NCBI GenBank assembly: GCA_949295125.1
Contig: CASFJV010000073.1
Location: 1-32,349, forward strand
Reading direction: 5' to 3'
DNA from: an uncultured Spirochaetales bacterium
Lineage (GTDB): Bacteria > Spirochaetota > Spirochaetia > Sphaerochaetales > Sphaerochaetaceae
DNA length: 32,349 bases
In this document: in pieces, positions 6,959 to 15,834 of the stretch
Position numbering within the stretch: the stretch's first letter is position 1
Layout: each line of letters starts with the position of its first letter
Made by a program: the position numbers and the translations under genes
Notes under the pieces: generated by a model
What the model was told of the DNA's origin: nothing
The model's database searches: none
Seen by the model: only the letters and a program-made list of their open reading frames with translations

Positions 6959-8671
6959 CTAGAGAAGCTCTTCCGGGATTTGCTTTACCCTGTAGAGCCT
7001 GGAGACATTCAGGACTTTCCTCGAAAGCACCATATGGTCTCCCTCTTCATAGCTCTCAAGCATCTGCACTTTTCCGGCTGCAACTTTTCCGCTATGGTTC
7101 TCTACAAAGAGGATGCTGCTCCTGTCCTTAAGGCAGCTTTCGATTATCTTATGCTTTTCCTGGTAGTTGAATGCATCTGCAGCTGGAAAGTCAAGCTTCC
7201 TTTCTATCTGATCTGGCCTGAAGATAATCCCGCTTTTTACCATGGCTTCCTTTACTGCCCTGTCGATATTGTCATTGTCATCAATATTCCTGAGGAGCCT
7301 TTCCCTTGCACTTCCATCATAATCCTTTACTCTTTCTTCCCTGAGTTCTGGGTATGCTTCAGCCTCTATGAATATTGAGGCTTCATTGAATCCTTCATAG
7401 CTGAATTCCGGCCCCTTTGTCTGGGAAAGCATGTCAAAGGATGATGAGTGCAGTATCTCCCTCCATTCAGATTCCCTTATTGCATCCATAATGAAAACAG
7501 TAGGGCTCAGCTCTTCCATTATGTACTCATGCAGAGCTGGAATATTCCTTATTATGTTTGCGCTCTTTTCATCTGTGCTGAGCACAAGTGCCCTTTCTAT
7601 CCTTATCCTCGAATACTCCTCATTCCATATTCTAATCCTGTCCGTAAGCATTTCAGGAAGTTCCTTAGAGGAAAGTGACTCAAGAAAGGATATGATCTCT
7701 TCTGCCTTGTAGCCATTTGAAAAGGCATTGAGCATGCTTTCCTTTGTCATCCTGAAGATTTTCATCCTGTCAATGCTTGCTGCACTGGCCATAAGGAGAA
7801 TCTGTGCGGGGTAGGAACCGATGAATGAGATGCTGAAATCTGATGAGATTATTGCAGGCCCCTCTGCCTTGTCATCCTCAGGGCTGAAGGCAAATCCGTC
7901 TTGCTCAATGAGCAGGAGGAGGTAAAAAAGGTCTTCGGCGCTGTATTCAGAAAAACCTGAAATCAGGGAAGCACGGCTTACATATTCCCCGATATCTTCT
8001 ATTTTCACGCCATCTATCTTTTTCAGCAGATAAAGGAAGTAAAAGCTCTTTTTTCTTACATAGTGATCAAGGTTAGGCCATATTATGTAGGATGAAAGCC
8101 TGATGGAATCCAGGGCAATAAGCTCATATGCTCTCTTCATGTCCATCTTGAACGATAGCCTTTCCTTTTTCAGTATTCCGAGCTCCTCAAGGCTTTTAAG
8201 TACATGCCTGACTATATTCAAGAGCTCATTCCTTTCCATTGACGGAAATGCCTGGCAGAAAAGATCGGAAGAAAAATAGGAGTTCATTTTCCGCTCGCTG
8301 TAATGCAGTTCCTTCACTTCAATCGATCCGATGACGGTTTTAACCACATCATCAAGATGCACTCTCCATGCATGGCTGCTTTTCTCTCCAAAAAGGGGAT
8401 AGAAAGATGCGATCAGGCTCTTTCTGATTGCAAAGAGCCCCCTGAGACGCAAAGCGCTTATCCTTCTTTCGCTTACAGAAGGGAAAATGAGTTTCAGGAT
8501 GCTTTTGTCCGTTTTTCCGCTCAGTATTATTGCAGATACAATTTCGCCATCAAGACTTGTTGCGTTTCCAGCTATTTCATCTTCATGCGCGCTATAGAAT
8601 TCATTGATGTCCTTTTTTCCGTCAGCAAGATAAAGCTCCTCTATTGCCTTTCTTGCCATATCTTCACTCAT
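6959..8671 (-). CDS. XPB-associated protein with XPB/Ssl2 N-terminal-type domain (Helicase_C_3-like) and WYL-like C-terminus
   Basis: 570 residues and no ATPase motifs. The first ~260 residues are helical and resemble no family I recognise. The middle (~275-390: IISSDFSISFIGSYPAQILL, then RMTKESMLNAFSNGYKAEEI, then LPEMLTDRIRIWNEEY) matches the pattern of the domain annotated Helicase_C_3 or XPB/Ssl2 N-terminal. That domain is typical of the protein encoded next to XPB in actinobacteria. The last ~70 residues (SSILFVENHSGKVAAGKVQM, then VLNVSRLYRVKQI) look like a small beta-barrel of WYL type (tentative). It overlaps the end of the helicase gene by 8 bp and probably forms a complex with it (inference). 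Function is unproven; a role in DNA repair with XPB is the best guess. Confidence 0.7.
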   Translation of the reverse strand: MSEDMARKAIEELYLADGKKDINEFYSAHEDEIAGNATSLDGEIVSAIILSGKTDKSILKLIFPSVSERRISALRLRGLFAIRKSLIASFYPLFGEKSSHAWRVHLDDVVKTVIGSIEVKELHYSERKMNSYFSSDLFCQAFPSMERNELLNIVRHVLKSLEELGILKKERLSFKMDMKRAYELIALDSIRLSSYIIWPNLDHYVRKKSFYFLYLLKKIDGVKIEDIGEYVSRASLISGFSEYSAEDLFYLLLLIEQDGFAFSPEDDKAEGPAIISSDFSISFIGSYPAQILLMASAASIDRMKIFRMTKESMLNAFSNGYKAEEIISFLESLSSKELPEMLTDRIRIWNEEYSRIRIERALVLSTDEKSANIIRNIPALHEYIMEELSPTVFIMDAIRESEWREILHSSSFDMLSQTKGPEFSYEGFNEASIFIEAEAYPELREERVKDYDGSARERLLRNIDDNDNIDRAVKEAMVKSGIIFRPDQIERKLDFPAADAFNYQEKHKIIESCLKDRSSILFVENHSGKVAAGKVQMLESYEEGDHMVLSRKVLNVSRLYRVKQIPEELL

Positions 8672-10313
8672 TCCACTTCTCCAGATTGTAGCTGTACCCC
8701 TGTTCTGAGAGGAACTTCTGCCTGTTCATTGCAAATTCCTCTTCCTCTGAATATTCGGTTATGACCGTATAAAAATGGCTTTCCTTTTCTTTTGGCCTCA
8801 GGATCCTTCCCAGCCTCTGGGCCTCCTCCTGTCTTGAGCCGAATGTACCGGATACCTGGATTGCTACCGAACAGTCCGGAAGATCTATTGCAAAGTTTGC
8901 TACCTTTGAGACAATCAGCACCCTTATTTCCCTGTTGCGGAATTTCTGGTAGATCTCATCGCGTGCCTTATTGCTCGTTTTCCCTGTGACAATTGGCCAG
9001 CCAAAGCGCTTCTTTATCTCTTCCAGCTGCTCAATATACTGCCCGATTACGATAATTGAATCATCGCTGTGTTTTTTTACAAGGAAGTCTATGATATCCA
9101 TCTTGTTGCCATTTACGCTTGCAATCCTGTATTTTTCCCTTTTTGATGCCAGGGCATACTTTATCTCTTCCTCTTCCTTCAGGGGAACACGTATCTCATG
9201 GCAGTATGCATTTGCTATATAGCCACGTTCAGAAAGCTCTGACCATGGGGTATCAAAGCGCTTTGGCCCGACAAGAGAAAAAACTTCATCCTCCCTTCCA
9301 TCCTCGCGGATCAGCGTTGCAGTGAGTCCAAGGCGGTATACGCTCTGAAGTTCTGCAGTGATCCTGAATACCGGAGCAGGGAGCATATGGACCTCATCGT
9401 ATATTATGAATCCCCATTTGCCGTCCCTGAGCAGTGAAAAATGAAGATAATCCTCTTCTCCCGGTTTCCTGTAGGTAAGGATCTGATATGTAGAGACTGT
9501 AATCGGCTTTATCTCCTTTATGTCTCCTGAATATTCGCCAATGAGAGAAGGATCTATTTCAGTCTTGCTCTTCAGTTCGTTAATCCACTGGTGCACACTC
9601 TGGACATTGGGGCAGAGGATCAGGGTCCTTGTACTGAGCTTTGACATGGCCAGTATCCCTACGATTGTCTTTCCTGAGCCGCATGGAAGCACGACAGTTC
9701 CAAATCCTGTGCCGCTTTCCCCATGCCCTAACAGGCTTTTTACTGCATCCTCCTGGTAATCCCTTGCCTTGAAGCTGCCTTTCAGCCTTATCTCTACATG
9801 CTCTCCCTTATTCAGGGGAATCCTGTCATCGACAGGAAAGCCCATTTTTATCAGCTCAACTTTTACCCTTCCCCTTTCCAGGCGGGGTAGGCTGAATATG
9901 CCATCTCCTTCTGCTCTCAGTATTTTCTTTGCAAGGCTTGAAGAGCTCAGCTGCATGAAAAAAAGCTTTTTCCTGACAGTCAGGAGAATCCTGTCCTCAT
10001 CATCAGGATCCAGTGTCATTATGAAATTGCCATACCTGGAGGCAGTGTCCTCAATGAAGAAAAGGACTCTCTGGTCAATGTCATAGCGTGACCACCTTTT
10101 AAGGCGTTCTATTATTTCATCCGCAGTAAGCCCTGCACTGATTGCATTCCAGAGAGAAAGGGGAGAGACTGTATAGGTATGCATGTGCTCCGGGCTTTTC
10201 ACCAGCTCTGAAAAAGGAATGATATCAAGCCTTGCATTTTCAGCATCACTGCATGCAAGATCAAGAAGTATTGTCCTGTCACTCTGAACGAGTAATGGTT
10301 TTTGATCATACAT
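8664..10313 (-). CDS. XPB/Rad25-type superfamily 2 DNA helicase
   Basis: A 3'-5' SF2 helicase of the XPB group, 549 residues. Residues ~5-105 form the N-terminal domain (LLVQSDRTILLDL, then TYTVSPLSLWNAISAGLTAD), followed by a damage-recognition-like segment. Motif I is LPCGSGKTIVG at 209-219, motif II is DEVH (306-309), and motif III is GLTATL. The XPB-diagnostic R-E-D triplet is at 336-338 (IREDGREDE), and motif VI is EAQRLGRILRPK. Known XPB proteins couple this fold to nucleotide excision repair and transcription. Here it sits third in a chain of overlapping genes (aroK-aroC-XPB-partner), starting 8 bp inside aroC. Why it is tied to aromatic biosynthesis is not evident; a shared growth-linked promoter is the simplest reading. 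Confidence 0.93.
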   Translation of the reverse strand: MYDQKPLLVQSDRTILLDLACSDAENARLDIIPFSELVKSPEHMHTYTVSPLSLWNAISAGLTADEIIERLKRWSRYDIDQRVLFFIEDTASRYGNFIMTLDPDDEDRILLTVRKKLFFMQLSSSSLAKKILRAEGDGIFSLPRLERGRVKVELIKMGFPVDDRIPLNKGEHVEIRLKGSFKARDYQEDAVKSLLGHGESGTGFGTVVLPCGSGKTIVGILAMSKLSTRTLILCPNVQSVHQWINELKSKTEIDPSLIGEYSGDIKEIKPITVSTYQILTYRKPGEEDYLHFSLLRDGKWGFIIYDEVHMLPAPVFRITAELQSVYRLGLTATLIREDGREDEVFSLVGPKRFDTPWSELSERGYIANAYCHEIRVPLKEEEEIKYALASKREKYRIASVNGNKMDIIDFLVKKHSDDSIIVIGQYIEQLEEIKKRFGWPIVTGKTSNKARDEIYQKFRNREIRVLIVSKVANFAIDLPDCSVAIQVSGTFGSRQEEAQRLGRILRPKEKESHFYTVITEYSEEEEFAMNRQKFLSEQGYSYNLEKWNE

Positions 10314-11355
10314 ATTTCTTATTCTCCAAAAGCAGGTCCAGCACAGTTATTGCGCTCATAGCTTCAACAACAGGAATTGCCCTGACAAGGATAATTGGAT
10401 CATGCCTTCCTTTTATCTCTATAATATGGCTTTTCCCATCAATTCCTGTTGTCTCCTGTTCTTTTGCTATGGATGGAGTTGGCTTGAATGCGGCTTTGAA
10501 GACTATCTCTTCTCCTGTTGTTATTCCTCCAAGAATTCCGCCAGCATTGTTAGTCTTGAACCCGTTTCCATCCATTTCATCATTGTTTTCGCTTCCGAAT
10601 GCCTCTGCTGCCTTGAAGCCAAGGCCGAATTCAATTCCCTTGACAGCTCCTATTGACATGACTGCATGGGATAAAAGCGCTTCTGCCTTATCAAAAACTG
10701 GCTCTCCAAGTCCTGCCGGCACTCCTTTTATATGGCATTCTATCACTCCGCCAAGGCTGTCTTTCATTTCCCTGGCCTTTTCGATAAGTGAAAGTATTTC
10801 ACTGTCTCTTGAGTCCGTGACAGTGAAAAGGGGAGGCTTGAATGGAGGAATGAAATCTCCTGGCACATAGATATCCTTTACGCTCCTTATGGCTGCATCA
10901 ACAGTAATCCCGTATTTCCTGAGAATGAGTTTTGCAAGAGCTCCGGCTGCAACACGGCAAAGCGTTTCCCTGCCAGATGACCTTCCACCTCCTCTAAAAT
11001 CCCTTATTCCATACTTCATGAAGTATGTGAAGTCTGCATGCCCTGGGCGGAATACATCTTTTATATCACTGTAGTCATGGCTCTTCTGGTCTGTATTGAA
11101 TACTGCCATTGCAATTGGAGTTCCTGTTGTTTTTCCCTCAAAGATCCCTGAGAGGACTTCCACCTTGTCCGCCTCATTCCTCTGCGTTCCTATTCTGGTG
11201 CTTCCTGGCCTTCTCCTGTCCAGCTCAGACTGTATGAATGAGATATCGAAATCAATACCACTCGGGCATCCGTCTATTACTACACCCAATGCCTTTCCAT
11301 GGGACTCTCCAAATGTTGTTACCCTGAAGTTCTTTCCAAAAGTGCTTCCGCTCAT
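10306..11355 (-). CDS. aroC: Chorismate synthase
   Basis: Converts EPSP to chorismate using reduced FMN, the last step of the common aromatic pathway. 349 residues, typical of the compact bacterial form. Signatures in order: [14 protein letters not shown] (7-20), DRRRPG near 47-52, [25 protein letters not shown] (FMN/phosphate site) and [14 protein letters not shown], with a normal C-terminus [12 protein letters not shown]. The start overlaps the aroK stop by 4 bp (ATGA), so translation is likely coupled. It overlaps the helicase start by 8 bp. Confidence 0.97.
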   Translation of the reverse strand: MSGSTFGKNFRVTTFGESHGKALGVVIDGCPSGIDFDISFIQSELDRRRPGSTRIGTQRNEADKVEVLSGIFEGKTTGTPIAMAVFNTDQKSHDYSDIKDVFRPGHADFTYFMKYGIRDFRGGGRSSGRETLCRVAAGALAKLILRKYGITVDAAIRSVKDIYVPGDFIPPFKPPLFTVTDSRDSEILSLIEKAREMKDSLGGVIECHIKGVPAGLGEPVFDKAEALLSHAVMSIGAVKGIEFGLGFKAAEAFGSENNDEMDGNGFKTNNAGGILGGITTGEEIVFKAAFKPTPSIAKEQETTGIDGKSHIIEIKGRHDPIILVRAIPVVEAMSAITVLDLLLENKKYV

Positions 11356-11879
11356 CCGATGATACCTCCAAGCTGCTCAATTAATGATTCCAGAGTCTCT
11401 CTTCTGTCCCGGTAGCTTCCCATATCGACAGTCTTATCTGCAATCTCTTCATAGATGCTGTTCCTTCTTTCATACATTGCCCTGAATGAGCCTTCAACAT
11501 CATCAGGATCCAGGAATGCAGGAAGCCCATGCTTCAGTATCACTGGAAGCATCTCACATTCTGGACGCTTAAGATATATGAGAAGCCCGTTTGATTTCAT
11601 GACCTCGATAAGGCCTAAATTATCTGCAGCTCCTCCTCCCATGCTCATAATGAAAGGCTTTTCCTGCCTCTCTATGTAGGCCCTGACGGTTTCAATCTCT
11701 TTTTCCTGAAAACTGACTTTACCGAATTCTTTATAGTAATCTCTTACTGTTAAAGGACTTATAACGTCAAGCACAAGATCATCAGAGTCAATGGATGGTA
11801 CGTTCAGCCTATTGGCTAAAAGACGTGCGAATGTAGTCTTGCCTGAATGTTTTATCCCCAAGATGAATAAGTTCTGCAT
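11352..11879 (-). CDS. aroK: Shikimate kinase-like protein with altered substrate arginines
   Basis: Shikimate kinase fold, 175 residues from ATG 11879 (a TTG 18 bp upstream is also possible). P-loop GIKHSGKTTFA, DSDD pair (shikimate-binding aspartate present), MGGGAAD glycine loop, LKRP and the lid/adenine region. Two residues normally needed differ when aligned by eye to the M. tuberculosis enzyme. The arginine in the FRxxE motif (R58) is glutamine here (SFQEKE). The lid arginine in RPLL (R117) is leucine (GLPAFL). The later arginine of RxxxY (R136) is kept. Position in an overlap chain with aroC supports shikimate kinase; the changes leave activity open. No Shine-Dalgarno is visible. A TAGAAT hexamer lies 8 nt before the ATG and may be a weak internal promoter. 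Confidence 0.8.
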   Translation of the reverse strand: MQNLFILGIKHSGKTTFARLLANRLNVPSIDSDDLVLDVISPLTVRDYYKEFGKVSFQEKEIETVRAYIERQEKPFIMSMGGGAADNLGLIEVMKSNGLLIYLKRPECEMLPVILKHGLPAFLDPDDVEGSFRAMYERRNSIYEEIADKTVDMGSYRDRRETLESLIEQLGGIIG

Positions 11880-11913
11880 GAAGGAGAATTCTAGCAAATT
11901 AGGAGAAATCCTT

Positions 11914-12384
11914 CTAGTCTTTGAAGAGGTCTATCCACGAACTCTCAGATTCATCAGAACTGTATATTTCAGGCTTTCGTGAGCTGTTGAGCTTGTTTTT
12001 CTCCTCAAGGATATATTCCTTCTTCCTCTTCCGCTTCTCCATCTTTTCAATGTATGCAGCTTCATACCTGTTTTTCCTGTTCTCATTCCTGTACCTGTTA
12101 ACCTTGATCTTGAAACGCAGAGCATAGTGGAATGAGATGATGAGCATATACCAGAGGAATGCAATAAGCACTGGCGCGATATTCCTGAAAAGCCTGTAGT
12201 TCGGGACAAATTCAGCCTCTGCAACCCTGAAAAGGGTGTCGAGGTTCTCAAGCGTCAGGATTATAGAGAGAAAACTCGGTATGATCCAGTATAGGCCTTC
12301 ACGGGAGAGTATGAAGCGCAGGCATGTGAGCGTTGCCATAAGTGTCAGGAGAAGGCATATTAATGGAAGAATGTATATATTCAA
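11914..12384 (-). CDS. Small membrane protein of unknown function
   Basis: 156 residues and not recognised. Three hydrophobic segments (about 3-25, 31-47, 67-88) are followed by a very basic and then acidic cytosolic tail (KMEKRKRKKEYILEEKNKL, then SSDESESSWIDLFKD). The charge pattern suggests N-out/C-in (inference). The start is TTG at 12384, chosen because AGGAG lies 9 nt upstream and no ATG is available. An extended -10 TGATACAAT (minus strand, TACAAT at 12420-12415) gives a leader of about 24 nt. It ends 34 bp before aroK on the same strand, so it may be the first gene of the aroK-aroC-XPB transcript. Confidence 0.65.
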   Translation of the reverse strand: MNIYILPLICLLLTLMATLTCLRFILSREGLYWIIPSFLSIILTLENLDTLFRVAEAEFVPNYRLFRNIAPVLIAFLWYMLIISFHYALRFKIKVNRYRNENRKNRYEAAYIEKMEKRKRKKEYILEEKNKLNSSRKPEIYSSDESESSWIDLFKD

Positions 12385-12410
12385 ATGTTTTAACTCCTAA
12401 TTCTCTATGC

Positions 12411-12420
12411 TAAGATTGTA
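12411..12420. promoter_or_regulatory. Overlapping -10 elements of dgt (+) and the membrane-protein/aroK operon (-)
   Basis: Plus strand: TAAGAT (12411-12416), then 6 nt, then the dgt ATG at 12423. Minus strand: TACAAT (12420-12415) preceded by TG one base away, an extended -10. Both -35 regions are weak. The two elements overlap by two bases, so the divergent genes probably compete for polymerase. Confidence 0.5.
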
Positions 12421-12422
12421 TC

Positions 12423-13583
12423 ATGAATGGCTTAGAGATAAAAGAATCGACATTGAAAGCACTGAAAGAAAGGAAGAGGCCAAGGACTGAAGATATCCGC
12501 GGTGCATACTACAGGGATACAACAGCTATAATCCATTCCTCAGCCTTCCGCCGTCTCAAGCATAAGACACAGGTTTTCTTTGCTCCCAGCAATGACCATA
12601 TATGCACAAGGATGGAGCATGTACTGCATGTTGCTTCAATAGCATCAACTATCTGCCGCCCCCTTGGGCTGGATAACGAACTTGCATGGGCTATCGGAAT
12701 GGGGCATGACCTTGGACATACTCCATTCGGCCACGTCGGGGAGCGGATAATCTCCACTCTTTCCGAGGAGCGGGGATTTGGACCCTTTGAGCATGAGGTG
12801 AACAGCCTCAGGGTTGTTGATTTCCTCTCAAACAACGGCAAGGGGCTTAACCTTACATATGCTGTAATGGATGGAATAGTGTCTCATAATGGGGAGGATA
12901 TAAGGAAAAGGATCCATCCGACTTATGAGATAAAGGATCTTGGAAGTATAACTTCCAGAAAAGGCCTTATCCCTTCCACTTTTGAGGGTGCTGTTGTCAG
13001 GTTCTCCGATTCCATTGCATATCTTGGCAGGGATTATGAGGATGCAAAGCGACTTGGAATACTGAAGGGGATAGAACTTCCGGAAATAGTCAAGAAAAGG
13101 CTGGGGGAGAGCAACAGCAGGATAATTGATACACTTGTGAATGACCTGATCCAGGGGGCCTCCGTTGAGGACGGCATTGGATTTTCAGATGATATTTTTG
13201 AAGCAGTCAGTGTATTCAGTGAATTCAATTACAGGTATATATACCGCTCTGAGATTCTCAATGGCTATACAAGGTATTTTACAAGGCTCATCAAGCTGAT
13301 CGTGAATTATCTTGAGGAGATATACAGCTCATACGGCCTTGATGAAAAGGGATACCTTTCAGAAAAGAACATGCTTGCTGCAGGATTTTACAACCATATA
13401 CGGGATATGCAGAAAATGTACATAGAAAGGGAAGGAAACGATAGGCGCATGATAATAGATTACGTTGCAGGAATGACTGATAATTTCTGCCTCGACTGCG
13501 CCAATGAGATTCTGAAACCTGAGCATCTCAATGATGAAATAGAGATGAGCCAGACTGGAAAATGGTTTGATGCTCCATATTGA
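12423..13583 (+). CDS. dgt: Deoxyguanosinetriphosphate triphosphohydrolase-like HD-domain protein
   Basis: dNTP triphosphohydrolase releasing inorganic triphosphate; controls dNTP pools. 386 residues, the shorter (type 2) form. N-terminal RGAYYRDTTAIIHSSAFRRL, then metal ligands H66 (TRMEHVLHVA), H95-D96 (GMGHDLGHTPFGH) and a downstream aspartate in FSDSIAYLGRDYEDA. An ordinary helical C-terminus includes IVSHNGE. Start by ATG at 12423: no Shine-Dalgarno, but TAAGAT ends 6 nt before it, suggesting a leaderless message. It is the last gene before the large gene-free AT-rich stretch and is followed by a hairpin terminator. Confidence 0.92.
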   Translation: MNGLEIKESTLKALKERKRPRTEDIRGAYYRDTTAIIHSSAFRRLKHKTQVFFAPSNDHICTRMEHVLHVASIASTICRPLGLDNELAWAIGMGHDLGHTPFGHVGERIISTLSEERGFGPFEHEVNSLRVVDFLSNNGKGLNLTYAVMDGIVSHNGEDIRKRIHPTYEIKDLGSITSRKGLIPSTFEGAVVRFSDSIAYLGRDYEDAKRLGILKGIELPEIVKKRLGESNSRIIDTLVNDLIQGASVEDGIGFSDDIFEAVSVFSEFNYRYIYRSEILNGYTRYFTRLIKLIVNYLEEIYSSYGLDEKGYLSEKNMLAAGFYNHIRDMQKMYIEREGNDRRMIIDYVAGMTDNFCLDCANEILKPEHLNDEIEMSQTGKWFDAPY

Positions 13584-13600
13584 TTTTCTATCATATCTTT

Positions 13601-13640
13601 GGTCTTTAGCATGAGAAATACTAAGGGCCAATTTTATTTA
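13601..13640 (+). terminator. Terminator of dgt
   Basis: Stem GGTCTTTAG (13601-13609) pairs with CTAAGGGCC (13621-13629), 9 bp including two G-T pairs, with an 11-nt loop. It is followed by the T-rich tract aattttattta, 18 bp after the dgt stop. Confidence 0.6.
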
Positions 13641-14692
13641 GATATTAATTTATGTAGATACATTATAATTATTAAAGTTAAATATTTAATAGCAACGAAA
13701 TTAGTATATAAAATTGAATGGTTTTGGAATAATACAAATAATAAAATTCATTAATATTAAGATAATAATATATAAAATAATAAAAAATAATAGTAAAACC
13801 ATATAGTTATCTATAAAAAATTATAAAAATAAGTATAAATAAATATTGATTTTACTATTTAATTTAATCATTTTACAGCAATAAAGGAAAAGATAACTAC
13901 TGAACTGTAGTCAAGATAAATTACACTTAACTCTTTAATTAGAAGTTTTTCGGCTATCCAAATTTTAATTATCTTTTACGTTAATATTTCTAAAACTATT
14001 GGAAGGAAATTCTCTTATATCATGCATCGTAGATATGCAAGGACGCTGCAACACAATATTTTTGCATAGAATTGTAACATGCCTTTTTGATGATTCAATT
14101 GAGGCATTTCAGCTTTATGTACTTATCTATGGTTGTTAGCCGAACGGAAAGGGGCATAATAAGGATTCTTAATATATCTGCCTCAATAATATGGGTTGAT
14201 TTCCAGAAGATGTACGCCTATTACACTTAACAACAAACTCATGGTAACTCTCTGAATATTCCGGTTTATGAAATTCATTATAGATTCTGCAAACGTCACG
14301 AAATTTGAATTATTGATCAAGAAGAATAAAGAATATTTTCATGTTAAGAAAATAAATGAAAAGAATTTCAATAAAACAGATTACATTTTGAACTTAAAGG
14401 TAATAATACAATGTGCTTTCATATTAAAAATTAAAAACGCGACTTTTTAGTGATAATGTTTTTTACATTGCCTCTCTAAGCAGAAGAATTTAGTTGAATT
14501 ACTCTATGCTCCGATACCTCCTTGATTTTAGATTTAAAGTTATTGGAATATTGCAAAAATCATTGGCTTTCTGATTGGATGGAAGAAACAGGAATCAGAG
14601 TGAGCTGACGGAATGTTTTCTATCAACATTTTTAGCCCTTATTGCAGAAAACCTGATCAGGAGCAGCTTTCACCATCACTTAATTCTGATTG

Positions 14693-14987
14693 AGTGGATA
14701 AAGAAATTGCTCCAGTAACGCTTTGGATGTCTTTTTGCGTAAGTCCATTAGAAGGTTGCACTGTCATCTTCCTTGACAAATGTGATTCTGGCTTTAAGAC
14801 TTCTCATGTGATGCCATACCTCTGCCAAACTGCGGTATTCAGTCCTCTACAGATTGGGTAATTGCTGGATAAACATCTCTATTCCAAAGTGATGGAAAAA
14901 GAAAACTCTCATGGGGATAAGCGAGGTGGCTTTGGGAAGAATATAAAAAAACAGCTTAACAGCGGGATAAGAGTTTTAGGTGGATAA
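14693..14987 (-). promoter_or_regulatory. Cluster of five DnaA-box-like sites (candidate replication-origin element)
   Basis: Five sites read TTATCC plus three bases on the minus strand: TTATCCACT (14701-14693), TTATCCAGC (14872-14864), TTATCCCCA (14920-14912), TTATCCCGC (14970-14962) and TTATCCACC (14987-14979). Three match the E. coli box TTATCCACA at 8 of 9 positions. All share one orientation and lie in a gene-free core between two AT-rich flanks that could serve as unwinding elements. No dnaA or dnaN is in the window, so this stays a candidate. Confidence 0.35.
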
Positions 14988-15027
14988 AAAGAAGAGAAAA
15001 AAGATGATAGTGTGAGCTGAAAGTCTC

Positions 15028-15201
15028 TCCCTGAAAAGACCGAAGAAGAAGGCCTCTCATGTGCTCAGAATGGTGCTAAGCTAGAAATTAGGGTGCTCTG
15101 GCAGCAGTCCTGGTACAAAAGCCTGAGAATGATGGTGCAAGGAAATGGTTCAAGCCTGTTCTCCAAAGTCCCACAGGCTCGCTGGTGGGAGCAGTCAGGG
15201 A
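15028..15201 (+). ncRNA. Possible structured RNA (low confidence)
   Basis: A perfect 7-bp closing stem TCCCTGA (15028-15034)/TCAGGGA (15195-15201) encloses ~160 nt. Inside is a second perfect 7-bp hairpin AGCCTGT (15153-15159)/ACAGGCT (15173-15179). The segment has ordinary GC in an AT-rich island. I recognise no known RNA family, see no promoter, and strand is a guess. Confidence 0.2.
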
Positions 15202-15816
15202 TGTATTGATTTGAGATGATATTTTTAAATCATATCAGACTGCAAAAATATAACTTCAGAAATAATTACAATCGCGATTATTTATAGATGAAGCAAAAAG
15301 AGAATAAACTATTTTTTATAGGACACATTAAAATCATTAATCATATATTATAATTTTGACCAAAAAGAAATAGCATTTTAATAATAAAAATATAAGTATT
15401 TTAATAGACTTTAAAATAATTGCTATAATATTTTTAAATTATTGTATAAGACACACTGTATTATTATAAATTATTATAAATTTTAAATATCTTAATTATA
15501 TGATAATTATATAATATTTTATTATAGATAATATCAGAATAAAGTATATGATTATTTCTGTACTTTTTTTCTTCGAAATATTAATTAACGCTGATTACAA
15601 AATAATTGAATATTATGATTAAAATTTAGGTAATTCCTAGCGTAATTATTTGTATTCACACAGATATTAATCAAATATAATAATTTGCTCATTATAATTG
15701 TATTTAAAGTATGTAATAATTTTTAGTTTAAAGGTTAAAAGACTATAATTACAATTAAAGTATAATATAATTACTGTATAAATAAAAAATATTTAATCGG
15801 GCTTTGGAATGTGTAA

Positions 15817-15834
15817 TATAATTAAAATAAGGAG
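15817..15834 (+). promoter_or_regulatory. ade -10 element and Shine-Dalgarno
   Basis: TATAAT (15817-15822) then AAGGAG (15829-15834), 6 nt before the ATG. The predicted leader is only about 11 nt. No good -35 is visible at 17 bp. Confidence 0.5.

Noticed and set aside
14268..14450. 60-codon open frame in the island
   Set aside because: No Shine-Dalgarno, no suitably placed -10, composition of random AT-rich DNA (Lys/Asn/Ile/Phe only) and no recognisable domain.
14602..14708. Open stretch faintly like the C-terminus of an IS4/IS1634-type transposase
   Set aside because: Resemblance is a few hydrophobic residues; no DDE residues, no inverted repeats and no target duplication found.
15140..15170. 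tRNA T-arm-like GGTTCAAGCC
   Set aside because: The stem needs two G-T pairs, and no matching acceptor strand or anticodon arm lies upstream at the right distance.
15681..15720. dif-like sequence in the AT-rich flank
   Set aside because: Only loose similarity to the E. coli site, of the kind any AT-rich stretch gives; no recombinase gene nearby.
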